DNA of 64,000 bases from an uncultured Lachnospiraceae bacterium (GTDB lineage: Bacteria > Bacillota > Clostridia > Lachnospirales > Lachnospiraceae), in NCBI GenBank assembly GCA_934364805.1, contig CAKRMH010000009.1, forward strand, positions 38,724-102,723. Direction: 5' to 3'. A program made the translations under genes and the position numbers. The first letter of the stretch is position 1; every line of letters starts with the position of its first letter. Positions 1 through 8,512 of this stretch are shown piece after piece. A model generated the notes under the pieces. The model worked only from the letters and a program-made list of their open reading frames with translations, was not told the DNA's origin and made no database searches.

Positions 1-229
1 CGATCGCCTGTGTTTTCTTATTATTTGGATCTACTTTCATAAGAAGCGGAATTCCAAAAGAAGCGGTCTTACCGGTTCCGGTCTGTGCCTGTCCGAGTAC
101 ATCCGCTCCACTGATCACTGCCGGAATTGCCTGGCTCTGGATCGGAGTTGCCTCTTCAAAACCCATTTCCTTGATTGCTCTTAAAATCTGTGGATAAAGA
201 TCGAGTTCTTCAAATTTTACTGTTTCCAT
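1..229 (-). CDS. DEAD-box RNA helicase, N-terminal part (runs off the window)
   Basis: Translating the minus strand from the ATG at 229 gives [19 protein letters not shown] and onward to the window edge. The visible part holds a Q-motif region ([14 protein letters not shown]) and the Walker A-like motif I (AQTGTGKT), which define the N-terminal RecA domain of DEAD-box ATP-dependent RNA helicases. These enzymes remodel RNA duplexes in ribosome assembly or mRNA decay. The start is set by a purine-rich AAAGGAA about 6 bases upstream of the ATG. The DEAD motif and the C-terminal domain lie outside the window, so the subfamily (for example CshA or DbpA) cannot be decided. Confidence 0.9.
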   Translation of the reverse strand, partial: METVKFEELDLYPQILRAIKEMGFEEATPIQSQAIPAVISGADVLGQAQTGTGKTASFGIPLLMKVDPNNKKTQAI

Positions 230-273
230 ATATTTCCTTTCAAAACGAGGTCGGGAAAGTCTGTATTCCTTCC

Positions 274-302
274 CAAAAAAAGAGACACTGCGTCAGTGTC
301 CC
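274..302 (-). terminator. Rho-independent terminator after the GIY-YIG gene
   Basis: On the minus strand a 9-bp stem (GGGACACTG with CAGTGTCTC, 3-base loop) is followed by seven T residues. It lies just beyond the stop codon of the GIY-YIG gene and upstream of the helicase gene, so it separates the two transcripts. Confidence 0.8.
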
Positions 303-324
303 TGGTTACTGAATTGATACGTGT

Positions 325-642
325 TTATTTACTTAAATGGCGTTGGTTAGCATAACAGTTATTCAGAGTTTTGTCAAGAAGTTCCTGCTTCTGCCCGTGT
401 GTCAGCTGTTTGAGATGATACTCTCTGCTCATAGCCTCCTGTTTCGTCTGGAAAGTCTCATAATAGACAAGCTCGACAGGACGCCGCGACTTCGTATACT
501 TGGCACCGTTGCCACTGTTGTGGGCTTTGATCCGCTTTTCCAGATGATTGGTCCATCCGATATAAAAGCTTCCATCGCTGCATCGCACCATATAGGTGTA
601 ATTTTCTTCGTTTTTCTGTTCCTGTAGGTTTTCTTTTTTCAT
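325..642 (-). CDS. GIY-YIG nuclease superfamily protein (UPF0213/YhbQ type)
   Basis: This 105-residue protein has the compact single-domain GIY-YIG fold. The paired motifs YTYMV and YIGWT near residues 15-30 match the GIY and YIG blocks, followed by the conserved LEKRIKAHNSG and AKYTKSRRPVELVYYE segments typical of the UPF0213 group. Its length is normal for this family. Members are annotated as putative nucleases, and their cellular role is not well settled. An RBS-like GGGAG precedes the ATG. It stands alone between a terminator and a gene-poor stretch. Confidence 0.85.
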   Translation of the reverse strand: MKKENLQEQKNEENYTYMVRCSDGSFYIGWTNHLEKRIKAHNSGNGAKYTKSRRPVELVYYETFQTKQEAMSREYHLKQLTHGQKQELLDKTLNNCYANQRHLSK

Positions 643-853
643 AATCTCCCAGCCGTCTCTTTGTTATGTACTGCAGGGCCTGCAAAAACCTCCCCTGCAG
701 GTATCATAAAGCAATCGTTATATGATACGTACTTTCCCATAAACGCCTTCTGGCGCATCCCATGTCTTCTGGTAACATCCCATTCGGCTGTAAAACTGTA
801 AAAAGGAAACGATTGCGGATATTTGATGTTACACATTCTATATTATGCACGGA

Positions 854-2488
854 TCAGCTGTTGTTTCCATCTTTTTTCTTGTATACTGCATCCAGTCCAC
901 CGATCCGGTAATAGTTGCGGCGCTGCTCCTTTACCTGATAAAGCATGATATCAGCGCTGTGTATGTAATCCCAGATACGGCTCACTGAGGTCGGAATGTC
1001 CCAGCACAATCCCTGTGAGATCGTCACAAATGGATCCGCCTTCGAATATTTATGCTCCAGCTGCAGGCTCATAATATCTCTTTTTAACTCAGCTGCACAT
1101 TCTTCTGCCTCCGCTCTTGTCAGATTCTCATAGATCAGCACAAACTCATCTCCGCCATATCTGGAGCAGAATGCACCATGACGTTCTGCGAGTCTGCGGA
1201 TCGCCTGCGAGACTTTGATCAGACATTCATCGCCTTTCTGATGTCCATAATTATCGTTGTATTCTTTGAAGAAATCAATATCAAGGATCTCAAATGTCAG
1301 GCTCGTATGGTTCATGCAGGCTTTCTGGAATGCTTCCTCCGAATAATCATTGAAACGGTATCGGTTGGAAAGACCGGTAAGCGGATCTTTCTGGGATTTT
1401 TCCAGCAGACGTTTATTCTGTAATTCCATCTCCTGTCTTCTCTGATTTGCCATTTCCAGATTCCTGCGCATCTGAAATACGGAATTCATCATCTTTTGTA
1501 CTTCTTTCTCCTGAAGCTGCGACAGTTCGAAATACAGTCCTGCAGCCTGAAGATATTCTGCATTCTGTTTATGTATCCGGTAATATTTTACCTTCAGGGA
1601 AATGATCTTAAGCTGCAGGTTGCTCAGGTTCGAATTTCTGATCAGCGGTTCCAATATGTCGAGTATCTGCCAGAAGGCCTCGTCCTTATCGGTATCAAGA
1701 AGCATCTCACAGTAATCATAATAATCAGCAAAAATATCCATGACAGTAAGATGATCCGACGTTTTCTCCTGGATAGAAGCAATGCATTGATTCCGTTTAC
1801 CCTCATCATGGCGTGCATGATAGTAAATCGCCTCCGCACACCATACGGAAAGTTTGTCTAAATCTTCCGCGTACTGCCAGTGATCGCGGTAAATATGATC
1901 CAGCAGCTGTGGAACTTCATCCAGTTTCTTCTGTAAGGTAAGCGCCTTGATCAGATTGCCGTATATGCATAACATAAACGAATGGTAGTTCTCATCCTGT
2001 GGATTATTCCGGAAGTATGCAAGCGCTCTCTCAAGATAACTCTGTGCTTCCGCATAGCGGCCGCTCAACAGATTCAGTGAACCAATGTTGGCATTGATGA
2101 TACTTTCCGCCTGGTCCATATGGTATTTCCTGCAGTAATGTACCGCACTCATATAATAATCCAGCGAGATCAGCAGATTACCCCGGTTGCATGCGACAAT
2201 TCCAAGAAAATTGTATGCCTTGACCAGAAGCTCCCACTCCTGCGCTGTGTCCAGATACGATACTGCCTGTGTGATACATTGGAAAAAATTCTCATGGTCG
2301 TTCAGACAGTAATAGGTTTCGCCCGCATAAAAGTAGGCGAAACCTAATAATTTACTGTCCTTTGTCTGTACTCCATAGGAAATGATCTCGTTACAGGATT
2401 TCAGTGTCTGTTCCGCATCGACTCCGCGGCTTGCCAATACTTCATTTGTCCATTTTCGAATTCCATCACTATATTCACCAAAATCCAT
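854..2488 (-). CDS. TPR-repeat diguanylate cyclase (GGDEF protein)
   Basis: The 544-residue soluble protein has an N-terminal array of helical tetratricopeptide-like repeats (about residues 30-340), a short coiled-coil linker rich in Gln and Glu (about 345-370) and a C-terminal GGDEF domain. The active-site loop reads RYGGDEFVLIYE, so the catalytic signature is intact and c-di-GMP synthesis is plausible. The usual RxxD inhibitory site before the loop is replaced by RHGA, so product inhibition at that site should be absent. No membrane segment or secretion signal is visible; TPR repeats suggest control by protein contacts. The start has a strong AAAGGAGG. The LytM-like gene upstream ends 14 bases before it, so the two are probably cotranscribed. 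Confidence 0.9.
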   Translation of the reverse strand: MDFGEYSDGIRKWTNEVLASRGVDAEQTLKSCNEIISYGVQTKDSKLLGFAYFYAGETYYCLNDHENFFQCITQAVSYLDTAQEWELLVKAYNFLGIVACNRGNLLISLDYYMSAVHYCRKYHMDQAESIINANIGSLNLLSGRYAEAQSYLERALAYFRNNPQDENYHSFMLCIYGNLIKALTLQKKLDEVPQLLDHIYRDHWQYAEDLDKLSVWCAEAIYYHARHDEGKRNQCIASIQEKTSDHLTVMDIFADYYDYCEMLLDTDKDEAFWQILDILEPLIRNSNLSNLQLKIISLKVKYYRIHKQNAEYLQAAGLYFELSQLQEKEVQKMMNSVFQMRRNLEMANQRRQEMELQNKRLLEKSQKDPLTGLSNRYRFNDYSEEAFQKACMNHTSLTFEILDIDFFKEYNDNYGHQKGDECLIKVSQAIRRLAERHGAFCSRYGGDEFVLIYENLTRAEAEECAAELKRDIMSLQLEHKYSKADPFVTISQGLCWDIPTSVSRIWDYIHSADIMLYQVKEQRRNYYRIGGLDAVYKKKDGNNS

Positions 2489-2502
2489 TCGGATTTCCTC
2501 CT

Positions 2503-3204
2503 TTATTCAAGATATTCAAAGGGGTCTGTCGGATGACCATCCTTCAGAAGTTCAAAATAAACATTGCTGCCTTCCACCGAATAATATTTGGTAGGTTCAC
2601 TGACATATCCGATGACCTGTCCTGCTTCTACCATATCACCAACATCAAAATTTAATTCCTTCAGCTGCCCATACACAGCGGAAAATCCGTCTCCAAGATC
2701 CTCTGTCACCGTAAGCCCGGTAACCTCGTTGGTGGAAATATCCGTGATCTTTCCTTTTGCCGCAATATACACCTTGTCATTGACATCTCCATGAATGACA
2801 ATGGCAGGATTATACTGATACTGCTGCAGTGTCGGGAAAAAAATTGTCGAATCCATGCTGTAATTTAAAAGAACATCTCCATCCAGCGGCCATGTCAGAC
2901 CATCCTCTGCCGCAAAATGCAATGTTTCCTGAGAAACCGTCGGCTCTGCCTCTTGCTCCGGAGGGCTCTGTGGCTCGACTGACACCTGCTTTGGTTCTTT
3001 TTCCTCCGTCTTTGGCTCCGGTTCCAAAATACTGGATGCCTCATAAGATTCCTCGGTGTCCTGCTCCTTTGCCATCTGTTCCTGTCGGGTCTGTTCTTCC
3101 TGTGCCCTTCGCTCCTGGGCTTTCTCTGTAGAATATACTCCCACAAAACCAATTGCGCCTGCAACAAGACAGGCGACAGCTGCTATATATTGTCTTTTTC
3201 TCAT
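2503..3204 (-). CDS. Membrane-anchored degenerate LytM/M23 domain protein
   Basis: The protein has an N-terminal membrane segment (about residues 5-22), a long Glu/Gln/Pro-rich extracytoplasmic linker (about 28-100) and a C-terminal LytM-like domain. The zinc ligands of M23 endopeptidases are not visible: the usual HxxxD region reads AIVIHGDVN and the HxH motif is replaced by NVYFE. It is thus probably a non-catalytic scaffold or peptidoglycan-binding protein, like the inactive LytM proteins of sporulation and division complexes. An upstream in-frame ATG exists at 3225, but GGAGGAG lies 6 bases before the ATG at 3204, so I chose that start (233 residues). It leads the TPR-GGDEF gene. Confidence 0.8.
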   Translation of the reverse strand: MRKRQYIAAVACLVAGAIGFVGVYSTEKAQERRAQEEQTRQEQMAKEQDTEESYEASSILEPEPKTEEKEPKQVSVEPQSPPEQEAEPTVSQETLHFAAEDGLTWPLDGDVLLNYSMDSTIFFPTLQQYQYNPAIVIHGDVNDKVYIAAKGKITDISTNEVTGLTVTEDLGDGFSAVYGQLKELNFDVGDMVEAGQVIGYVSEPTKYYSVEGSNVYFELLKDGHPTDPFEYLE

Positions 3205-3303
3205 CGGCGTCTCCTCCATAGTCAAAATTTATGTTCTAACTACAGTGTTTCCGCCTCTCGTTTTTTTATACAGATTGTTTTTTGATTCTTAGCGAATGCG
3301 TTT

Positions 3304-4170
3304 TTACAATTTTTTCTTAATAATGTTACTGAGTCTGGCAAACTGCTCCAGTGTCAGCGCTTCTCCGCGGATATTTACCGGAACACCAAGCTCTTCAATG
3401 CTTTCCTGGATCAATTCTTTGGAAAGCGGGATTCCGCCATAATTGTTGAGTCCGTTGGCAAGTGTTTTCCGTCTCTGATTGAACGAGCCGCGGATCACCT
3501 GGAACATCAGCTTCTCATCGTCTACGTCCACCGGAGGTTTCGCATGACGGGTCAGCCGTATCACTGCGCTTCCTACCTTTGGCTGTGGCATAAAACAGCT
3601 CGGCGGTACATTGACCACGATCTCAGGCTTTGCATAATACTGTACTGCCAGCGACAATGCACCGTAATCCTTGGTTCCTGGTCCTACCTGCATACGGTCT
3701 GCAACTTCTTTCTGTACCATGATCGTAATGCTGTCGATCGGAACATGGCTCTCAAAAAGTCCCATAATGATCGGTGTCGTAATATAATATGGAAGATTTG
3801 CCACAACCTTGATCGGACGGTCTTCATTCTTCTCATGCGCAAGTTTATTGATATCCACCTTTAAAATATCCTGATTCAGCACTTCTACATTATCGTATTC
3901 CTTTAGGGTGTCCTGCAGGATCGGGATCAGATTCGTGTCGATCTCAACCGCAACCACTTCTCTGGCTGCCTCACACAGATACTGTGTCATTGTCCCGATT
4001 CCAGGTCCGATCTCCAGTACAAAATCATCCTTGGTGATCTGTGCTGCATCAATGATCTCCTCTAGGATTCTGGTGTCGATCAGGAAGTTCTGGCCGAATT
4101 TCTTCTGAAAATTAAATTTGTATTTCTGTAATACCTCTATGGTATTTTTCGGATTTCCAAGTGTTGCCAT
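3304..4170 (-). CDS. rsmA: 16S rRNA (adenine1518-N6/adenine1519-N6)-dimethyltransferase
   Basis: RsmA (KsgA) dimethylates two adjacent adenines in the 3' terminal hairpin of 16S rRNA late in 30S assembly. The 288-residue protein has the N-terminal FGQNFLID motif, the SAM-binding glycine loop VLEIGPGIGTMTQYL, and the catalytic NLPYYIT motif, and is of normal length. The start has GGGAGG upstream. It follows a small acidic gene with a 15-base gap and lies downstream of tatD, a gene order often seen in Firmicutes. Confidence 0.97.
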   Translation of the reverse strand: MATLGNPKNTIEVLQKYKFNFQKKFGQNFLIDTRILEEIIDAAQITKDDFVLEIGPGIGTMTQYLCEAAREVVAVEIDTNLIPILQDTLKEYDNVEVLNQDILKVDINKLAHEKNEDRPIKVVANLPYYITTPIIMGLFESHVPIDSITIMVQKEVADRMQVGPGTKDYGALSLAVQYYAKPEIVVNVPPSCFMPQPKVGSAVIRLTRHAKPPVDVDDEKLMFQVIRGSFNQRRKTLANGLNNYGGIPLSKELIQESIEELGVPVNIRGEALTLEQFARLSNIIKKKL

Positions 4171-4185
4171 CTGTGTCCTCCCTGG

Positions 4186-4581
4186 CTATTCGCCGAAAAA
4201 TGTATCAAACATTTCATTCAAAAATTCCTGATACAAACGCTGGTATTCCTCATGAAAGGTCAAAGCGACATTGTTGTCTTTCTCGCCAGCCATCTGTGCT
4301 TCCTCGTAAATTGCAAAAGCCGTTTCGTAAAGTTTAGGATTCTTCTCGTAAAAAGCCTCGGTCAGTGTATCCTGGAATGTAAACTGTGCAGTCTGCGAAA
4401 GATTATCCATAAAATCTGCTTTTGCGATGCTTCCGCTCTCTTCGTAATCCGAAAGGAAAATGTGCTTTTCTGCTTCTTTTACATAATTTTCAAACTCTTC
4501 CTGCACATCTTTATAGCTGAGCGGTACATAATTCTCATTCCAGTATGCATCAAATGCCTCGCGATCCTTAAATTGTTCCAT
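4186..4581 (-). CDS. Small acidic protein of unknown function
   Basis: I do not recognise this 131-residue protein. It is strongly acidic, predicted largely helical, rich in Glu, Phe and Tyr, with no Cys, no signal peptide and no membrane segment. A good AAAAGGAG precedes the start. It is placed between tatD (23-base gap) and rsmA (15-base gap) in a tight co-directional run, so it is very likely a real translated gene of the same operon. Nothing in the sequence gives a biochemical role. Confidence 0.75.
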   Translation of the reverse strand: MEQFKDREAFDAYWNENYVPLSYKDVQEEFENYVKEAEKHIFLSDYEESGSIAKADFMDNLSQTAQFTFQDTLTEAFYEKNPKLYETAFAIYEEAQMAGEKDNNVALTFHEEYQRLYQEFLNEMFDTFFGE

Positions 4582-4604
4582 ATTTATGTTCTCCTTTTAA
4601 AATA

Positions 4605-5381
4605 TCACCGGACCTTCGAAAAAAGGCGGTATGCGTTCTGCTCCGTGATGCTGCAGACTTCTTCCGCAGAAATTCCCTTGAGTTGTGCAATTTTTGCGGC
4701 AACATAAGGGAGATTTAACGAACTGTTTCTTGTGCCGCGGTGTGGCTCCGGCGCCATGTACGGACAGTCGGTCTCGAGAAGTATCCGTTCGATCGGAATC
4801 TCCTGTACGGTCTGAACAAGTTTTTTGGCATTTTTAAAGGTAACGACTCCGCCCACGCCGATATAATACCCCATTTTCACGAATTCCTTTGCCATTTCCG
4901 GCGAATAGGAATAACAGTGGATCACGCCCGGGATTTCCTCTGCATGGACCTCTTTCATAATGCGCATTGTATCCCCGGCCGCATCCCTGGAATGGATAAT
5001 GACCGGAAGATCTGCTTTGCGGGCAAGCTCCATCTGTTTTTGAAACCAGATCCTCTGATTCTTCTGAACCTCTGGCTCTTTATCCCAGTAGTAATCCAGG
5101 CCGATCTCACCGACTGCCACCGTTTTATCGAGACGGGTCTGTTCTGCAAGCCATGCAAACGTCTCTTCATTCAGCCCATCCACATCACTTGGATGCACAC
5201 CGGCCGCAGCATACATAAAATCATACTTTTTTACAAGTTCCAGCGTCGTTTTTGTACTCTCGATGGAAGCTCCGACGTTGATCACGTGACCGATTCCAGC
5301 TTCCCGGAGTTCTGCGATCAGTTCTTCTCTATCTCCGTCAAATTTCTCATCATCATAATGTGCATGCGTCTCAAAAATCAT
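4605..5381 (-). CDS. tatD: TatD-family metal-dependent deoxyribonuclease
   Basis: TatD enzymes are TIM-barrel hydrolases of the amidohydrolase superfamily with 3'-5' DNase activity. Metal ligands are all visible: ETHAHYDD at the N-terminus, VGEIGLDYYW, VIIHSRDA, VIHCYS and ETDCPYMAP. Length (258 residues) is normal. The longest frame begins at a TTG at 5384, but the next codon is an ATG at 5381 preceded by AAGGAG, and that is the better start. It overlaps the NUDIX gene's stop codon by one base, indicating translational coupling. Confidence 0.93.
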   Translation of the reverse strand: MIFETHAHYDDEKFDGDREELIAELREAGIGHVINVGASIESTKTTLELVKKYDFMYAAAGVHPSDVDGLNEETFAWLAEQTRLDKTVAVGEIGLDYYWDKEPEVQKNQRIWFQKQMELARKADLPVIIHSRDAAGDTMRIMKEVHAEEIPGVIHCYSYSPEMAKEFVKMGYYIGVGGVVTFKNAKKLVQTVQEIPIERILLETDCPYMAPEPHRGTRNSSLNLPYVAAKIAQLKGISAEEVCSITEQNAYRLFSKVR

Positions 5382-5923
5382 CAAAAATGCTCCTTAATCA
5401 GTTCAAGTTCCTGTATGTCAATGCAGTTTCTGATCTTGTTTGTGCGCACGTCTTCCATACACTCTTCAAAATCGAGCCACATGACACTTTCAAGTTCTTC
5501 CTTCTGGATCTGAAGCTCCGCTGCTTCTACATCTTTCCACAAAAGAAATACCCGGCTTACCTGGTTATCCACAAATTTTGCTCCATGAAATGTGGTATTT
5601 GCGGATAAATCGTGTAAACCGCAGTCAATCAGCTCCGAAGGAGAAACGTCAAGCCCCAGTTCCTCCTTCAGTTCACGGATTGCCGACGGCACATAATCGA
5701 CACCGGCAGGAATATGTCCCGCACTTGAAATATCATAACATCCTGGGAAAGAATCCTTCTGCTCACATCGTTTCTGCAAAAGGATCTGGATCCTTCCATT
5801 TTTTCTTCTTACGATCCACACATGGGAAGTACGATGGCGGCATCCTTCACGGTGCGCCTGTGTTCTTTCTACTGTTTTGCCGGTTGGGTTGCCCTTTTCA
5901 TCTACGATATCCAGATACTCCAT
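5381..5923 (-). CDS. NUDIX hydrolase
   Basis: The 180-residue protein is a NUDIX pyrophosphohydrolase related to the isopentenyl-diphosphate-isomerase-like YfcD group. The start motif EYLDIVDEKGNPTGKTVERTQAHREG is typical of that group (shown here as the first 26 residues, broken by DEKGNPTGK). The Nudix box reads GHIPAGVDYVPSAIREL followed by KEELGL: the REUxEExGU core is intact, but the first Glu of the consensus is Val. The substrate is unknown. It is translationally coupled to tatD and begins with GAGAGG upstream of its ATG. It is probably the first gene of the nudix-tatD-orf-rsmA run. Confidence 0.85.
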   Translation of the reverse strand: MEYLDIVDEKGNPTGKTVERTQAHREGCRHRTSHVWIVRRKNGRIQILLQKRCEQKDSFPGCYDISSAGHIPAGVDYVPSAIRELKEELGLDVSPSELIDCGLHDLSANTTFHGAKFVDNQVSRVFLLWKDVEAAELQIQKEELESVMWLDFEECMEDVRTNKIRNCIDIQELELIKEHF

Positions 5924-5960
5924 AGCTGATACCTCTCTTTTGCATTTTTATATGTTTATT

Positions 5961-7958
5961 TTAACAGATTTCTGCTCCACTTGGCATAGCTTTTTCCGGA
6001 GTCATCAGTGCAAGCTCTCCATTCTCATCTTCTGCGCAAAGCAGCATTCCTTCTGAGAGTACACCGGCTAATTTTGCAGGTTTTAAGTTTACAAGAACCA
6101 TGACCTTTTTGCCAACCATTTCTTCCGGTGAATAGTATTTGCGGATTCCGGATACGATCTGTTTTACCTGGCTTCCGATCTTCACCTGGGAGCAAAGCAG
6201 TTTTTTGGATTTTTCTACTGCTTCACAGGCAATGATCTCGCCTACCTGGAACTGCATTTTGGTAAAATCATCAAATGTGATCTCATCCTTGGCTTCGATG
6301 TCGATCACGGTCTCATCTTCATCACTGGAACCGGCATTGTCACCGGCAAGTTTTTTCTGCTCTGCATCATACTCTGCTTTCTGGGCCGCCTTGATCTCTT
6401 CGATCTTAGGCATAACCTCTTTTGCATCCAGACGAGCAAATAAGATTGCAGGAGTCTCTGTCACTTTGTTTCCGTTTTCGTAAAGACCGAACTGATCCAG
6501 ATCATCGTAATTGCGGAGTGTCGTATTTAACTGTGCCACGATCTTCTCTGCGGTCTCTGGAAGGAAGCTGTGCAGAAGGCTTGCTCCGATCGTAATAGAC
6601 TCAACGAGGTTATAAAGTACCTCACTCAAGCGGTCTTTCTCTGCCTCATCCTTTGCAAGTACCCATGGTGTTGTCTCATCGATGTATTTGTTGCAGCGGC
6701 GGAAAAGTGCAAACACCTCTGTGATGGCATCTGCCACACGGAGTTTCTCCATTTTCTCAGCTGTACGTGCTTTTGTTCCGGTCACAACAGCCTTTAAGTC
6801 TGCATCCACATCCTCAGTTACTCCTGTGCTCTTTACTACGCCATCAAAGTATTTGTTGCTCATGGATACCGTTCTGTTTACCAGGTTTCCAAGGATATTC
6901 GCAAGGTCAGAATTATAACGCTCGATTACAAGATCCCATGTGATCACACCATCGTTTTCGAATGGCATCTCATGCAGCACGAAATAACGTGTCGCATCTA
7001 CGCCGAAAAGATCAACAAGATCATCTGCGTAAATAACGTTTCCTTTGGATTTACTCATTTTCTCACCGCCCTGAAGCAGCCATGGATGACCAAATACCTG
7101 CTTTGGAAGTGGAAGGTCCAGTGCCATTAAGAAGATCGGCCAGTAGATCGTATGGAAACGGACAATGTCTTTTCCGATCAGATGCAGATCTGCAGGCCAG
7201 TTTTTCTTGAAAAGATCCGAAGATCCGTCAGGATCATAACCAATCTTCGTAATATAGTTGGTCAGTGCATCCAGCCATACATATACGACATGTTTTGGAT
7301 CAAAATCTACCGGGATTCCCCAGCTGAAAGAAGTTCTGGATACGCACAGATCCTGCAGACCAGGAAGCAGGAAGTTGTTCATCATCTCATTCTTTCTGGA
7401 TACCGGCTGGATAAAGTCCGGATGTGTATTGATGTAGTCGATCAGACGGTCTGCATATTTGCTCATTTTGAAGAAATAAGCTTCCTCTTTTGCAGGTTTT
7501 ACCTCACGTCCGCAGTCCGGGCATTTTCCGTCGACCAGCTGTGACTCTGTCCAGAAAGACTCACAAGGTGTACAGTATAAGCCTTCATAAGAGCTTTTGT
7601 ATATATCCCCCTGATCATACAGTTTCTTAAAGATCTTCTTTACGCATTTTTCATGGTCTTCATCGGTTGTACGGATAAAGTTATCATAGGACGCATTGAC
7701 AAGATCCCAGATGCGTTTTACCTCTCCGGATACCTGATCTACAAATTGCTTTGGTGTGATTCCTGCTGCTTCCGCCTTTTCCTGGATCTTCTGTCCATGC
7801 TCATCGGTTCCGGTCTGGAAATATACGTCATATCCCTCCGCACGTCTGTATCTTGCGATCGCATCCGCAAGAATGATCTCGTATGTGTTTCCAATATGCG
7901 GTTTCCCTGATGTATAGGCAATCGCAGTTGTCATATAAAACTTACCTTTTTTGCTCAT
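5961..7958 (-). CDS. metG: Methionyl-tRNA synthetase
   Basis: MetG charges tRNA-Met. The class I signatures are the HIGH-like motif PHIGNTYE near the N-terminus and KMSKSKGN near residue 300. Four zinc-ligand cysteines are seen in CTPCESFW and CPDCGRE, and a C-terminal OB-fold tRNA-binding domain starts at about FDDFTKMQFQVGEI, giving the usual long form (665 residues). The longest frame starts at 7967, but AGAAAGGATGG overlaps that ATG; the ATG at 7958 has the proper spacing. A methionine-type T-box leader lies upstream, separated from the gene by a palindrome-rich stretch. It is followed by the NUDIX gene. Confidence 0.96.
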   Translation of the reverse strand: MSKKGKFYMTTAIAYTSGKPHIGNTYEIILADAIARYRRAEGYDVYFQTGTDEHGQKIQEKAEAAGITPKQFVDQVSGEVKRIWDLVNASYDNFIRTTDEDHEKCVKKIFKKLYDQGDIYKSSYEGLYCTPCESFWTESQLVDGKCPDCGREVKPAKEEAYFFKMSKYADRLIDYINTHPDFIQPVSRKNEMMNNFLLPGLQDLCVSRTSFSWGIPVDFDPKHVVYVWLDALTNYITKIGYDPDGSSDLFKKNWPADLHLIGKDIVRFHTIYWPIFLMALDLPLPKQVFGHPWLLQGGEKMSKSKGNVIYADDLVDLFGVDATRYFVLHEMPFENDGVITWDLVIERYNSDLANILGNLVNRTVSMSNKYFDGVVKSTGVTEDVDADLKAVVTGTKARTAEKMEKLRVADAITEVFALFRRCNKYIDETTPWVLAKDEAEKDRLSEVLYNLVESITIGASLLHSFLPETAEKIVAQLNTTLRNYDDLDQFGLYENGNKVTETPAILFARLDAKEVMPKIEEIKAAQKAEYDAEQKKLAGDNAGSSDEDETVIDIEAKDEITFDDFTKMQFQVGEIIACEAVEKSKKLLCSQVKIGSQVKQIVSGIRKYYSPEEMVGKKVMVLVNLKPAKLAGVLSEGMLLCAEDENGELALMTPEKAMPSGAEIC

Positions 7959-7982
7959 TTTGTCCATCCTTTCTCAAATAAC

Positions 7983-8140
7983 AAAGTGGGCAAGCCCACT
8001 TCAGCTTCCATTCCCTCAATCTTGAGGGGCTTGACCGCTTTGCGCGCTGAGCACAGCTGCGAAGCAGCATATTCCTTTTGTGCGAGTGCGCATCCTTGCG
8101 GAGCATTTTTATTTGATAGGAATTTCCTATCAAATAAAAA
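7983..8140. repeat. Palindrome-rich intergenic element between T-box and metG
   Basis: This stretch has no gene but several dyads: AAGTGGGC-AA-GCCCACTT at 7983-8000, CCCTCAA/TTGAGGG at about 8013-8031, and a perfect 17-bp inverted repeat with one central base at 8106-8140 (arms TTTTTATTTGATAGGAA and its complement). The outer hairpin ends in an A/T run and could act as a terminator on either strand. The composition and open frames across it look unlike a coding gene and unlike the T-box itself, suggesting a dispersed intergenic repeat inserted in the metG leader. Whether it recurs in the genome cannot be seen from this window. Confidence 0.55.
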
Positions 8141-8405
8141 AATCCCGTCCCCATATACATGAAGACGAGATCTTACTTCCCGTGTTACCACTTCAATTCG
8201 CTGGTTCCTCACGAAATCAGCCTCTGCAGATGTCAACCAACATCTTCCGCTATAACAGGCGGTCCTGTCAGAACTTATCTGCCGCATGCAGCCTGTCAGT
8301 TCAGTTCTGCCACTCCAAAGCCATCTTCCATCCACATTCCTTCTTTCCCTCTCAACATCCTCCGGTGGGAAATTCTCTGTAAAATTCCTGCAGACGTACT
8401 CTCTT
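8135..8405 (-). promoter_or_regulatory. T-box leader of metG
   Basis: The minus-strand RNA carries the T-box core GAAGUGGUAACACGGG (8177-8192 region), followed by a terminator: AUCUCGUC pairs with GACGGGAU and is followed by a U run (8136-8171). This is the standard tRNA-sensing attenuator in front of Firmicutes synthetase genes: uncharged tRNA stabilises the antiterminator. The specifier is less clear than in the tyrosine leaders below; an AUG at 8322-8324 in the context GGAAGAUGGC is a candidate and fits metG. Confidence 0.85.
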
Positions 8406-8414
8406 TTTCAACGT

Positions 8415-8443
8415 GTTATAAAAGTGTATTCTGTTATTACCAA
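8415..8443 (-). promoter_or_regulatory. Probable sigma-A promoter of the metG T-box transcript
   Basis: On the minus strand TTGGTA (8438-8443) and TATAAC (8415-8420) are separated by 17 bases, placing transcription start just before the T-box leader. Confidence 0.55.
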
Positions 8444-8512
8444 TTATAATAACTGGTTATCAGCTATGATTACGTTATCACTCGGTTTTCAAAAAGTCAA
8501 CCTTTTCCTGTA

